Assembly (NCBI GenBank): GCA_031310005.1
Contig: CM062379.1
Coordinates: 930,001 to 994,000, forward strand
Reading direction: 5' to 3'
Origin: Dactylellina haptotyla
Taxonomy: Eukaryota; Ascomycota; Orbiliomycetes; Orbiliales; Orbiliaceae
DNA: 64,000 bases
The position numbers and the translations under genes were made by a program. The notes under the pieces are model-generated. The model was not told the origin of the DNA and did no database searches. It saw only the letters and a program-made list of their open reading frames with translations. Shown here piece by piece: positions 1-13,900 of the stretch. Numbering within the stretch: the stretch's first letter is position 1; every line of letters starts with the position of its first letter.

Positions 1-3000
1 GGGATACTGGTTACCGACTTGGAGATCGGGGATCTTGATATCGAGAGTGTTGGGAAGATCGTTGCCGATACTTTTAGACGACCTGTGCCGCCTGCACTTA
101 ATACGCTGGAAGCATACGAGAAGGAAGAGGAAGGAGAGCGGTCTGCGGGTGTTTTTGTCCGACCACATGATGCAGAGCTAAGAACGTTGACTGAGCTGGT
201 CTTTGCGAAAACACACGGAAACGCCTTCTTTGTAACACAACTTCTGAAGAGCCTTCATCGAGGTGGACACATCTGGTTCGACTTTGGCGAACGGATATGG
301 CGGTTTTCGCTCTCAACGATCGAAACGGATGAGCTACCGGATGGGGTTGTAGATCTTCTCGTAAGGCAGATGATGGGTCTGAGTGAAGAGACTAGGGAGA
401 TAATGAAAACTGCCGCTTGTCTGGGGCACGGAAAGATTTCGATAGAAACGTTAGCCATTGCGTGCGGGAAGACAAACCAGCAGACGGAGGAATCTCTATG
501 GGGCGCTCTAGATGTGAGTTTCATGGTAGAAATTTGATATCACATTCTGAAAAATGAAACTAATATGATAATTAGGCTGGATTGATGCTGCCTATGACCA
601 GCCAATACCACGCCGGCTTGACGCACGAGAGTAATTCTCAACCGGAGGCTGGAATAACAAATTATATGGCAAATCGATACCCTGCCGTACCCGCCGATCT
701 CTCACAGATAATCACGTATAGGTTTCTCCACGACAGAGTTCAGCAAGCAGCGTATTCACTTATTCCGGAAAATCAACTTCAGCAGGTCCACAAAATGATC
801 GGTACCAGGCTCTTGGCTAATATCAACCCCGACCGAATGGATCTCATGATTTATGAGATAACTAATCACTTAAATTACTGGCAAGGTCCTTTGACTCGGG
901 ATGAATCTCGCAAGCTTATCACTCTGAATTTCGAGGCCGGCAAGCGGGCGCTGCAGACGACCGCTTTCAACACTGCCCTAAATTACTTCAACCATGCCCG
1001 GAACCTTCTCGATGGAGGTTGTGAAGATGAAGAGAATTATATGGAGGATGCATTTGGGGTCGTTCGAAAAGTCAATGTTGGGGAACTCCGCTTGAATGTT
1101 ACGATGTCCTTGTCAGAGGCCCTCTTCGCAGAATCCGATTATGTTGCAGCTATCGATACCATCCAGAAGCTACTAGACGATTGCACCCTCTCCGTCAATA
1201 AAAGCCGATGTCTCCTGTTGAAAATGAAATACCTAATGGCAATGGGAAGACTTCAGGATACTACTGCTGCAGGTTTATCCGCCTTATCGCTGTTAGGATA
1301 CTACGTTCCGGGGGACAAGGTGGGTGCTAGAAAGCATGCAGATGCTCTCCGAGCGTCTTGCGAACTGGATTCTATCGACCTCACCCAAGTGAAAATTATG
1401 GAGAACCGTAAAAATAATACCGCCGACATCTTACTGCACGAAATCTGCGCTGGAGTTCTACTCCCAGTCTACATGTCACGCCCGGAGCTCCTACCATCGA
1501 TCTGTCTGATATCGTTCCGCGCTACCTTGCGAACTGGTCTATGTATCGAAAGCGCCTATCCTATCGTCATGCTCGCTTGTATGGTCAGCGGCGAGGGTGG
1601 GCTGCACAACTTGTCTCTCTCCTGGGCACTCGGGTCGCTGGCGGTGACATTAGTGGAGAAAGAGATGCAGGAAGTCACTCCTACCAATGCACCAGCCATC
1701 TTCCAAGTTTTCGCTGGACACATTGTTTGTTTCCATCGTGGTATGAGCGATGTGCTTAAATACGAGCATCTAGCGCTCGTCACGGGGCAAACTGTTTTCG
1801 AGGTTGATTATCAGGGCTACGCTTCCGCTGAGATTCCCGCTTTCGCAATGTTATCTGGAGAGCGGCTCGAAACGGTCACTATGAAGATGAATAATAGTAG
1901 GGCGACAACTGTCAGGAAAAACTATCGACTTGGAGAATGGTGGCTTCGGATGCCGTATCAAGTTTTGCTGAACCTTCGAGGACTCGGAAACTCGAACCCA
2001 GCTCGACTAGAGGGTGTCGAAATGACCGAAGAAGACGTAGAATCCCTGATGAAAAGTGAGAGCGTCAGCCATTTATACGTTCTCAACCTCTACAAAATTA
2101 TCCTTGCTGCCTTTTTTGGTGACACGGAGGTTGCGTACGAGTGTGTGATGACGGGGACTCGACCGCAGTCAGTCTTCATGATATCCTCGATATACTTGTC
2201 GTGGTCACATTTCTACGGCGGCTTCGCGCTTATTGACAAACTACCACAGCTCACTCAGGACGAAGTCGACTACCTCCATGCTACCATTCAACAGCTAAAA
2301 GATTGGTCGGCATATGCAAAGGAGACTTTCCTTCACAAGTACCTTGCGCTTCAAGCGGAACTTCACAAGGACAAAGAGAGTACTCTGACGACCCTGGACA
2401 GATTCGAAGAAGCCATTCAATTAGCCAACCAATCTCAGTTCTACCACGAGGCCGCTTTGATCAACGAACGATGTGCGATGTGGTTGTCGAAACTGGGTAC
2501 AAAGCGATGGCTGTTCTACCTGAGAGAAGCCTATAAATTGTATTCCTGGTGGGGGGCGAATGCCAAACTTCAGGCCATGAGGAACGCGTACAGCGAAGAG
2601 CTCGGCATGAAATGTAGGTATCCGATTACTCTCAGTTGCAATGGCGACGCTGACCTGTCAGTATCCGCGGGACGGCCGATCTTGTCGAGAAATACAAGCG
2701 AAAGCGCTATGCAGCAGCCGCCGCCGCATCCGCCCAACTTTGTAAACATTTCGCCCAAAGCATCGAAGAATATCACTCATGATGACAACTCATCACATGT
2801 TTCGAGATCATCGAATGTCGAACAGTTTGCGGAGTCGGAGCTTGATTACAAAACTTTCATGAAGGCATCATTGTACATCAGCGAGGGGGTTCAGATGGAC
2901 GACGTTGTTGTAAAACTGATGAGGAGTGTGCTACAGACCGCTGGCGCAGATTATGGTGTGTTGATACTGGAGGAGGATGGGGATCTCTACGCTGAAACGA

Positions 3001-5235
3001 TACTGTTTATGGAGAAGGTGACCATATTAGACCATCAGCCTCTGAAGGCGCGGCCGGATCTTGTTCCTATTTCGATGGCGTCGATCGTCTGGAAGCTTGG
3101 GGAGCCTATCGTGCGAAATGGGCAGGATGAAAAGTTCGACGGGACATACGGCCGGGACGCCTACTTCACGACGAAGCACCCGAAATCCGTTCTCTGCATG
3201 CCAATTCAAAACCAAATAAAGACCATGGGAGTGCTATATCTGGAAAACAAACATGTGAACCACGCATTCACTTCCCAGAGATTGGAATTGCTGAATCTCC
3301 TATGCACTCAGGCCGCCGTGACAATAGACAAGGCACGGTTATATCGCGCTATGGAGCTAGCAAAGAAGGCCGCAGAGGAAGCTACGGAGGAAAAGTCATC
3401 ATTCTTGGCCAATATGTCGCACGAGATCAGAACACCATTCAACGCATTGTTATCCTGCTCCATTTTCCTACTCGATACGCCATTGAACGACCAGCAGCGA
3501 GAGTATGTGGAGACGATACGCAATTCAGCCGTCTTAACGCTGAAGATTATAGATGGGATCCTTGACTTCTCCAAGATGGAGCACGGCCCCGTGGATCTCC
3601 AGAAATCACCCTTCTCGTTACGAGATTGCATAGAAAGCGCGCTACAGCTGATTGCAGAACCGGCTGCGACAAAGGATATCGAGCTCGTGTTTGAGAACAA
3701 GTGTCCCACGGTGGAGGTAGTCTACGGAGATGTCACTAGATTCCGGCAAATTATCATCAATCTGGTTGGAAATGCCGTCAAGTTTACCGAGAAGGGCCAC
3801 ATCCTTGTGACGTCGTGGATCGAGCATCTCAATCAGGCTACCAGCAGTCAAGACGACGAGGATAAAGTTCGGATAAACGTTACGGTTAATGATACGGGCA
3901 TCGGGATTCCTATCGCGGCACGGGAAAAGCTTTTCCGGGCATTTTCACAAGTGGATTCTTCAACGCGACGGCTTTATGGCGGGTCCGGATTGGGGCTCGC
4001 AATTTCGAAGAAACTGGCCCAATCTATGGGTGGAGACATTGTGTGAGTATTTTAGCTCTATCTCTTTTTCGTGCTTCCTTTTCCTCAACGCGGAAGGGGC
4101 TTAGATGTGGTTGTGGTTTTCGTTAGCTGACGTCTGTGCAGACTAGAGAGTGTGGAGGGCCAAGGGTCCACGTTCCACCTTACGATTTTAGCTCCGGTGG
4201 GGATCAAGGAGGCTCAGTTGGACAAACGATTGGTGGGCAAAAATGTGCTCATTGCCGACACCCACGAGCTGTCGTCCAAGACAATTGAGAAGGAGCTTTC
4301 CCGGGAGGGGCTAGTGATCACCCGAACCGACACGGTTATCTCTACCATGACAGCCATCCGGAGTGGTGGGATCCGGGTCGCAATCGTGGACTTTTCGCTC
4401 GACGAGAGCCTGCGCATTGCGGCGAGTATCGGTAAAATCGATCCCTCGGTTAAAGTTATTCTCCAGGCGCGGTTCGGAACAACGGTGCCGGCGCTGGATC
4501 AGCATAAGAATGTGACGGCGTCGATTGTGAGGCCCGCGCCGCGGCAGCGGTATATCCAGTATATCCAAGAAGCGCTGGATCCGAGAGTCAAGCGGCAGCC
4601 CGTGAAGGTTGAAGATCCCGAGCAAGAGATAATCCGGTCTCTAGGAAGTCGGCACCCGTTGCACATCTTGCTCGCTGAGGATAACCCGTTGAACACAAGG
4701 GTGGCGCTGCAGCATCTCAAGCGTATGGGGTATACCGCGGCGCACGCAAAGGACGGGATTGAGGTTTTGGAAATGGTCGAGGTCGCGGCTAGTGAAAACA
4801 ACCAGTACGACGTCATATTGATGGATGTAAGTGCTTTTCCGTTTTCGAACGAGTGGAATCTAGTGTTGCGTTTTGAAGGTGCTAATGCGTATGGATTTTA
4901 GGTGCAAATGCCTCGCAGTGATGGTATCGAAACTAGCAGAGAGTTAATGAAACGGTATCCCGATTCGCAAAGGCCTACTATTATTGCTTTGACCGCAAAC
5001 GCGACTCCAAGCGATCGGGATAAGTGTCTGCAAGCTGGGTGAGTGACAACTCCTTTTTCGCTGTTGAATTTTGAGAACTAACGCGTCGATCTTCATTGAC
5101 AGCATGTTAAGCCACATTGCCAAACCGATAAAACCGGACGATTTGGCTGCTGCATTAATGTCAACAAAGCCGATGTCTCGGTCTCGAGGTGGGAGTTTGG
5201 GTAGTCCTTCCGTTAGTGATTCTGGGAGTCGGTGA
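1..5235 (+). CDS. Group X hybrid histidine kinase (3' part; 5' end outside window)
   Basis: Exons 1-513, 576-4042, 4142-4826, 4902-5038 and 5103-5235 join in one frame, open from base 1, so about 1,644 residues are seen and the start lies upstream. Residues 1-170 are the end of an AAA-type ATPase module, followed by a long helical region. A GAF domain lies at about 930-1095. HisKA has the H-box [12 protein letters not shown] near residue 1114. The HATPase domain carries an N-box ([13 protein letters not shown]), G1 (NDTGIGIP) and G2 ([13 protein letters not shown]). A degenerate receiver-like region lies at about 1356-1471 and a true receiver at about 1498-1622, with acidic pocket (LLAEDN), phospho-acceptor Asp in LMDVQMP, and Lys in IAKPIKP. 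This order fits fungal group X kinases (Mak2/Mak3/Chk1 type), which usually begin with a Ser/Thr-kinase-like domain, unseen here. The expected role is stress or redox sensing through a His-Asp phosphorelay. Stimulus and exact orthology are not determinable. Confidence 0.93.
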
Positions 5236-8200
5236 CCGATGAAAACAACAAGATGACTAAGGACGATCGACTCCAACTTGAACTTTTCTTAATTCTTCTT
5301 CATAATCATAAGGAGGTTTGCATACAACATAAGCATAGGCGTTCCCCGTGCGCATTTCTCTCGCTCTCCTCCCGGATGACTTTCATGTCTTTCTTTTACG
5401 TTCATTTAGTGCTTCTTTCCAATTGGTTTGATGTTGTTTTTCCGTTGATTGGGGTTTCTATCCTTCTTCGTTCTGGAATTACAATTTTTATTATTAATAC
5501 CCATTTCTATTTGAAAAGGCGCTTTTGGAGCTTTTGCCATGGATTCCTTTTTTTATTTTCTGGTTTTGCTTGGTTCGGTTGCACCATTTCTTGGATTTTT
5601 TTGGGTGTGCATGAATTATTTATCTTCATTTAAAACTAAAATCCATGTTTTTACTTTTTTATGTTCCTCCTTTTATGGCTATATTAGATTTCATAAGGGT
5701 CTACGGGTCATCTAGAACTACAGATTCCTTTTTGTAAAAAGCATCCTTTGAGAGGGAGAATGTATTTAGATAACTTAGACAGATGGTAGCGCCGATGGTG
5801 GCGGCGGCAGATGACCGAAATACGAAAGATGTTGAGGAGACTATACCCCGACGATGAATATTTAGAAGCAATGCCTATTAATGTATCGAAAATTTCGACA
5901 ATATCCTTACCTAGAAAGTCCTCGAGGTGTGGTTATGAAAGTTGAGTCTGGATCGTGCGTGGCGCTCAGACAACTGTATTCCGTGGAACTAATTGTTGAC
6001 ATGCACGTGGGGGGGCCGCAGTACGTTGGGGGAAACGGTGAATGGCACCAAGATTACTATTCGCCTGACACGAGCTTACTCCATAGTGGTTCGTTTTTCT
6101 TTACGAGCGGCCACGTCCCCCGGAACACATTGTGGAAATAAGTTTGCGATCTCTGAATCACGTTGTCAGTGGTCTCAAGGCTAATTGTGACTGACATCTG
6201 CGTGATATGATCGCGGCAATTGGATCCGGTTTTCAATTGAAGCGTTGGGGACTCACGGTAAGAACCGACCTGGTCTTGTTTACTCGTTTTGCAGGTGATG
6301 GGCCGTCAATTCCGGATGGAACCAGGAGGGATATCGCCGGTTTGACCGTACCACGCCACAAACACCCTCAGCGAAGGTAGAGAAACACTCGTACGCTATC
6401 ACGACATGTCAGAAGATCCATGAGAGTCAATAGAATACGGTGGTTAGGTGGCGGTGAATGTTTAAATCACAAAATCTGTCGCGGTTAACCTAATAATAAT
6501 GAAGTGGTGCCACAGAACTTGTAACGTCACCAAGGCACCTGACCCGAAAAATCCGAGATCGCCACCGCATACCCTGTCCCAGCTCGTCTAACTTCTGCCA
6601 CGAATAGTTTAAATGATGTTCGCCGCATTATGGTCGTCTGACCTTTCTGCAGTTGCCTCATCTTGTTACAACCTGCTCCCCAATATATCATATAATCAAT
6701 CTACAAGTTTGTAGGTATCGTGATACTTGCAGCTGGCGCCTACGGCTTCAAACGACGAAAAAGAGGCAGCGGCATAGTCGGATTCCCCACACACACGCAC
6801 ACGCTTGACAGCTGCCAGGCCGGGAAAGTCGGCGCTCCCCGGGGATGCTATCCTTATCGTTATCCGAGCACAGAGTAGATCTCAAATCCTGATTTTTCTC
6901 AATTATCGCATCATTTCTTATCAAATTTTTAACATGCCTTGCATCTTTGCTGGAAGCATTTATTAACAGACTGCAATATAGATGCCATTTCCAGCTCTAG
7001 CGCCCTTGTCGGATGCACAAATTGCAGCCCACGAAGAACAAAAGCAGTAGTTTCGACCGTCGATCGCCGTCGGATAAACCTCTTATTACCCGAATGATTG
7101 GCGAAGCGGTTGGTGAACCTCGCGAGCTCGTTTGATTTTGCGGGAGGAGACCAGGTTTGTTTTTGGTCAATGCTGAAATTGACAAGGTAGAATGAAAAAT
7201 CTGGGGAAAAGGATGCATTTCCGCATGCAAAATTTGCATGATTAACAGGATGATCAAAGTATGGGGTAATTGGAAATTTTAGAAATTGGAAATTTTATAG
7301 ACATTGGATTTTCCGATTTCGATCTCTTGGAGGGTTTGACTGTGAGAATCCCAGAAACCACTCCGCTGGCCCCACTTTACACGAGGAAATGTGTTGTTTT
7401 TGGTGCAACATGTCGTCGACAGAAACAAGGCATATGCACAGAGTGAAGATCAGAGAATATGCTGTTGCGGCAAAATGGTAGCCCGTCCTTACAAACTTCG
7501 CAGCGAGATCCTCCGAGCTGGGTGTTTTTTTTTTCGCAAGGGTTACCCAAGCTTAACGGTGTCAATTCCAAGTTTATCGTTCGTATCTTGAATTTCAAGT
7601 CAGCAAACAAGCTTAAGCTTACAAGCCTTTTGTCAAGATCGAAAGGCGCCGCTCCGGGTTCCTGCCCCCCAAGTGGTCCTTGCTTCCGCGAACAAATGAT
7701 TTTCGCTATGCTGGCTATGATATCCTCCGCCGGTACCTCCAATTCGCATATGCAGATATTATCCTTCTTTCGCTATGAGCAAATTTTTCTTTTTTTTCAA
7801 TCCCGCCCAGATTTACAGTCCGTCCAGGGGGTCCAATCGACCTGATTGAAAGACAATCACCCCACTTCGAGTTATCGCAACCGCAATCTGCACTGCAGGA
7901 TTTTTCGAGGGCTGGACCGAGAGGAAAGACCATCCCCTCGCCTTGAGGTATATATTCCATTTCAGACTTTTTTTGCGCTTCCAATGAGTAAACCGCATGC
8001 ATGACGCAAGAATAGAAAGGGTATGCCAGAAGGAAGAAATGCTCTTCTTTTGCCATATTATTCTCTATGGCCTGATCCACTATTCTTTTCGATTTCTGCC
8101 TATGACCTCAGCTGGGCGCACCTAGCCTGTACTTCTGCTCGGAGCGGAACAAAATCATGCATGCAAGTATGTCAGGAGACGCGAAGGACCGACCGAAAAT

Positions 8201-11200
8201 CTTTATCCTTGTGTATCACCCGCGTATATAATCGCTACAGTGATACTTTTGGGTGAATATCTGATGATTATGCTTACCCCCTTTCCTACCCCCTCCACCC
8301 ACCCTCTTTCCTCCTGCCTTGAGATCGAGGGCTTAACAAATTGGAAGAGCTGGAAGAGCTGGAATGGAAGGGGTAATGCCGAGAGAAAATGTGATAGATA
8401 AGGTTACACAACACATACAGGATGCATATATTTCCATTCAGCCTACGGAGGTATACGCAATAAGCAGTACATGGTTGAAGATTGTCCAAAAAATATGTTT
8501 TTGAGATGGGGGGTGGCACCCAGGGAAAATAGAGTCGCGGAGGAACCGGAGGAGGTAGATTTGCAAAAAAATGTGGTATCACATTTTTTGGTAATTTTGA
8601 GGATGGCGGTGGGATTCACCTACGCCGCCTTTTTTGGTCGTTTCTTGAATATTGGGACGCGAAATGTGGTGTTCTATTTTACACGCCAGTAGGAAAGACT
8701 TCGGCCGTTCGGGCCTATCATCTTGCTTCAGCCCTCACGATCTGTGAATTCTATAGGAATCTGACATATCCGGATGGGGTTTGTCCTGAAAAGCTAATAG
8801 ATAGAGTTTAGATGGCACTGTTGCGTCCGCGCTCACCGAAAAGCTGGAGCTGGAACGGTTAAAGCGGGCCACCTATAACATGGGTATAATAAACACGGCA
8901 GCCTTCTTAGCTAGACCTCGATGTATCGAATCAATGGTGCAGGAAACCGCGGCTTAGAATCTTTTTTGGTTTCTTACAAAAGTATCTTAGGATTTAAAAG
9001 TCGTAACGAGGTCATCAGAATTAAATATTATACTTTTCCAGAAAGGACCCAGAGATCCACAGAGATGATATCAGCACGTCTGCAACTGCGGAACGGTTTC
9101 TACGTCCTAAAACTCAAAAGCTAAAATGTAGTTCCCTCGGAGACTTGGATGAATACCCAGTGCTCCGGCGGCGTATGATTGGCCGAAGCAGCTTTGATCG
9201 GAATATGTGAACATTCGCAATCGCAGCTTCTGCATAAGCCCACATATCTCGCTCGGTCCAACTACCTCCACGGCTTTCTTATTCTATTCCTTCCAAGAGG
9301 GATGCTCTGGTTTTGTTTAGCTGGCCAAAGTTACGTAAAGATACGGAATATTAACTCTTAAAAATTCCTATTGTCCAAAATGCTGGGGTTTCCGTCGCGT
9401 TCTTGAATATAAGTGGTGAGATTAACAAGTCCGCCGTATGCATATGGATACTCAAACAAGTAAACCGTTAGAAGCGGGCAAGGGAACATGTTTTCTGCTT
9501 GGGTCAAGTTTAGAGCTGGTTTTGGCTGCCTCCGCGAAAAATGGGAACCGAACTGAAGGAAAACCAGCCGTTCCAATTAGCTTGCTCCCTTGAAACGGGC
9601 AGTTTCCCAGCGATGTCGGACGAAGTTGTCGTAAAACGAAACATGTTCACAGAGTCCCTGGAAGCAGACTGGATCAGAAACCTGGGAGGGACTCGTCAAA
9701 TCATAGAGCTAGTGAAGACGGAGCGCGCGCACGGAGTCCTGAGTTCTCGTGGGCTTCGGATTTCCCAAACCTGCAGCATGGGCACTGTTTTTTGAAGATA
9801 CGTGCATACGGCAGCTCGGGATTGGCTGGTTGAGATTGCCATGGGGTAATTGAGCTGCTTAAAAGTTCCCAGAGAGTAGGTCTTAGGCCCCGCATTTAGG
9901 TAACTTTGCACAACAGCCTGCAGGAATCATGTTTCTCAACATTCTTTAGCTCTTGCCTGCCGCAGTACGGTAGACGAGGGGGTTGAGAAATGTGCGAATG
10001 CTAATGTGTGTTGTTGCATGACTTTGGGGGTTCGCGTCGTTGGCGTCTCGTACAACCGGTCCGTTTGCCTATTCCTGCGATGAAGCTGGAGTAGTTTAAA
10101 TGTGGGGGAACAAGGTCCCCCCGCATTTTTAGTGACAGCTCGCCTTTTCTCGATCTCGATAGATGTAACTTCCCTGCTATTGCTTTATGTGTATTAAATT
10201 TCGCTGTGTGCTTAGTAGCGACGAAAAAGGCTTTGAAAGAACCGTTTTTCCCACGGCTATTCCTGCACGACGAGAAAAGAAGGATGAGACATTCTGAAGA
10301 GGAATGTGATGGCGTAATGCGGCGCTTCTCACGGGAGCGGGGAGGGTTCCGTATGGTCGAATGGAAATCCGAAGATGCATAGCATGTCCAGATGCTTGAT
10401 TCTATGTTTGTCTTGGTATTTTTGGCAAGTTGTCCACCATGTATCGAGCAAAAGATAATTATTTGCGATTTTGTTGACAAAACAATATCCAAGGAACCCC
10501 ATGGTACCCTGACCCTCAGTTATCTTTTGCAGAGACAAAAGATGGGGGTGCCTCTTACTCGATCAGACGACAGTATCGATAATAATATTGGCCGTGGCGA
10601 AAGGCTTAAGTTACTTTTGTCTTTCTTCTCGCTCCCCGTATTGATGCTGGTATTGTGTCCTGGAAAGAAAATTTAAGTTAGGAGCATCGAGAGCCAATCT
10701 TGGGCGATTCAACATCAGACGATTGGTAGGTGTGCCTGCTCGAATATCATCGAGCAAGGGTGGGACTCGATGTCGATTGCAGGCAAGCATGCATGAGAGG
10801 GGTACCCGCATGGGAGATTCACACAAAAATTTAAGATTTTCGACCATGGGCCATGGCAGAGTCAGATGGTGAGTGAGGGGAACTAAGCCACAGTTGCGAC
10901 CGGTTACCTTATCGTGAAGGTCTCTAACTTGCATACGCCATCCGATTGACGGTCGTCTCGAGGGTGGGAAACCTCTGGTCCACCGCTGGAGTGGGGAACT
11001 CATCACCCATCGTGGGAATATCGATCCCACGTTAACCGAGGTGGTTCGAGCTCTCGCGAAGCAAGCAAATGAAATGCAGCAAATATGAAAGGCTTCTTGG
11101 TTCAGCGCCGCCACCGCGACAAGGGGAGCAAGAAAGGGAAAATTTTTTAATCGAAATGCGGAGACTCCACAGAGCTCTCTATGGTCATTGGCAATCCGCA

Positions 11201-13900
11201 TGCAACTCGTCCGCGTCCTAGCCTTTGCCTGAGGAAAAGAAAATTCTCAAAAAGAATTTAAGCTTAAGCCGGGTGTGTAGAGGCGCACAAGGCTCTGAGG
11301 GTGATCACCGGACGGCTTCAAGGGCCGTTCGTGGCCGTGGTTTTCCCGTAAGCCCATGCGAGGCCATTTTCAACTTTCCGAATGGAGGCTTGTAATTTGG
11401 TATGAATTGGCAATTGTTTCGGCACATCTGTAGCAAAAAATTTGACATTTGCATCCAATTCTCGTGAAATATTCGTGGTTTTGACGGAAAGAGGTTTAGT
11501 CGAAAGAAGAAAGGGTCCATGTGACCCAAAATTTAACGTAAACCCCCATTTATAGAAAGAGCTAAACTGGCGTCTCACAACCCGAATTCTTGGTGACCTC
11601 GAGCTCCAGCTTCCTGATCCTGGAGCTGCCCTGCGTTTCGGCATTCAACCGGCACTAGTAAAGAGTGAAGTGCTGTAACCAAAACCAACGTCGGGATTGG
11701 CCCAGTTCGAAGGGTTTTTTAAGTAGCCGACATTGGTGCACAAGAACGAGAGGGTCTGATTGTCGTCGGCCCTGCATACATTTATCCTAGATAATTATGC
11801 GACTCGGGATGCTTGCCAAAGGATTTCATTCAGGGTCCTTTTGCACCAGGGTGTTCTATACTCTGCTATTCGATAGCAGATAGAGATATATCCCGGCCGC
11901 ATTATTTTCATATTCCTCTAGCGCCAAAGAGGAAAATACCCTGGAAGTGGGTTCTGAGACAGTTCTTCTTTGAAATGAGCAAAAAGTGGATCGTGACCAT
12001 AAACCGCTTACAGGCGAAAGAATATTCGACGGATTCAGGCTAAATATCATCCGCGATTGGGGTTTCTGACGGCCAGGGATCCCACGGTAAATTTACTTAT
12101 GAAGACATTCGATTGCGTGCTGAACAATCGATTGCCTGGGATTGGGTTTGATCACACGGTGACAACAAAAGCAGAGGAACACAGATGCAATCCGTCCGTT
12201 ATCGAATCTTTGAATATCGATGGGGGAAAAGTTGATGGTCTCGCGAAGTTCAATGCGCATTTAGCACCAATTCTGGTTACCCCGCAGCTTTACGTAAATT
12301 AAGCTGAAAACACACAAGAACATGCGAACCAGGGAAGCTGCACCGGTAGCACCCCGAGAGTGCGCTCACTCGCTGGGGAGATGCGTGTCCATCTTTGATT
12401 AACATACGATCCGACGGTTCACAGTATCATCTATCCTGCTCGCTGACAGGGTTTCATCAGGGAGTGGGCTTTTTGCCTTCGTATCAAGTGCAAGATTTCT
12501 GGTTGCGAGAAATTCCCTCTTTCATGTGGCTGGAAGAATAGTTTTTCCGAAGGCTAAGAGCTGATACAGGCATCGTTTGCTGGCTGTTCGGTATGAACGT
12601 CGGAAAATAAACGGAACCTGCATCAGTTATAATTGGTTGACCCTGTTCGACCAACATTTGGCTCCACGTGGAGGCGTAAAGACACCGTAAAGTCCAACAC
12701 GGTCGGCTTTTCCTCGACGGTTGTATGGGCCGATACTCCGCTCTCACGCCTCGAAGCTCGTATCGTAGCACAAACCGACATCGCTTTGGTGCGTCGACAG
12801 GGCACGCTAATCTAATTTATCTGCCCACATTAGAATTCAATACCTGGGAACCATTTTATTTTCCCCCAGACTGGTTCCGGATGCCCTTTACCCGGTGCTT
12901 CCAGAAGACTTCTCTGGCTGAGGCGAATTGACCCGGCGATCGAACCCGGGGTCGGTTTAACGATCTCACACAACATCAACATGCAAAAGAGAACAACACA
13001 CACATAAGAACTCTGGTCTACACGATTTCAAGCGATATGGCTTGAACGGAATATATGGCTTAGGTGCAGCAAGGTCTGACAGCAAAAGCGGCTCGGATGT
13101 GATGCGCATGCTGGCAGGCGAACGAATGAAGATCGTGAGCCCGGACCATTCCACGCTCGGCTACGGATGCGAAATGGAAAAGATATGGCCGCTTCGAGTT
13201 GTCACGTTCCAATGCAAAGGTCCAGCGAATGACTGAGCAACGGCAGCGCTGCTGAGCTGGTTCTGAGCCTTTTTTTTGTTGAGGAGATGGCATTGGACAT
13301 CCCTTCCTTCGGGTCGGGCACACCTCAAGGAGGGAAACTATCTGACGTGGAGGGCAATCAGCCTTCGTACTGTACGACAAGTTGTCCACCGAAATGGACG
13401 GGAAACTCCCATAGCGTTCACTACTCAATCCGGTTGCTGAATAATAGTCTATGGCGGTATCAAGAAAGGGGAAGGCTTTTTTTTTTTTTCCCTCGTTCGC
13501 CCTCTTGGGTTTAACCTCCAAGACCGGCGGGACCTGTTCCGTGTGGGACTATGACGCCCGATTATTGAGGCAAGTGTATTATTACGGTGAAGATTGGCAA
13601 GGAGGATCTTCTTGTGAGGGCTTACCCAAGATTGAGGAACTGTCATATTCGGCCTAGTGTCCCGAGCTTCTGAATCTTTAGATCAAGCAAGGTGTGCTGG
13701 GAACATGGAAGCCAACTCGGAGGGCAGCAATGAGTTGGCGTTCCTTCTATTTCGAACGAGGGTGAGACGCGTTTGAGCGTTTGTACTCTGTCGCGGAAAG
13801 ATTACTCGCAAGGACAAGTTGGATACTATTTTGTGTCTTATGCATGTTCCGAGTCGAAAATGCGATTTGTAGGCCTAGTTGACCCGCCTCACCTGGCTCG
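5236..13900. other. Long gene-free interval
   Basis: I find no gene I can support here. Open frames are short, lie on both strands, have no recognisable domains, and cannot be joined by good splice sites into anything protein-like. Composition is mixed, with AT-rich patches (about 5.4-5.7 kb and 6.9-7.3 kb) and several short poly-A or poly-T runs. I saw no terminal repeats, target-site duplications, tRNA genes or transposase-like motifs. It may hold regulatory DNA, decayed sequence or non-coding transcripts. Confidence 0.6.

Noticed and set aside
10001-11201. Two minus-strand open frames of about 163 and 196 codons
   Set aside because: Mixed composition, no domain or signal peptide, and no splice-linked extensions. 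Both look like chance frames in non-coding DNA.
12915-12960. Sequence resembling the T-arm/B-box of a minus-strand tRNA (GGTTCGATC)
   Set aside because: The stem has a mismatch at the position-61 base, there is no A-box at the right distance and no pairing acceptor stem, so a tRNA gene is not supported.
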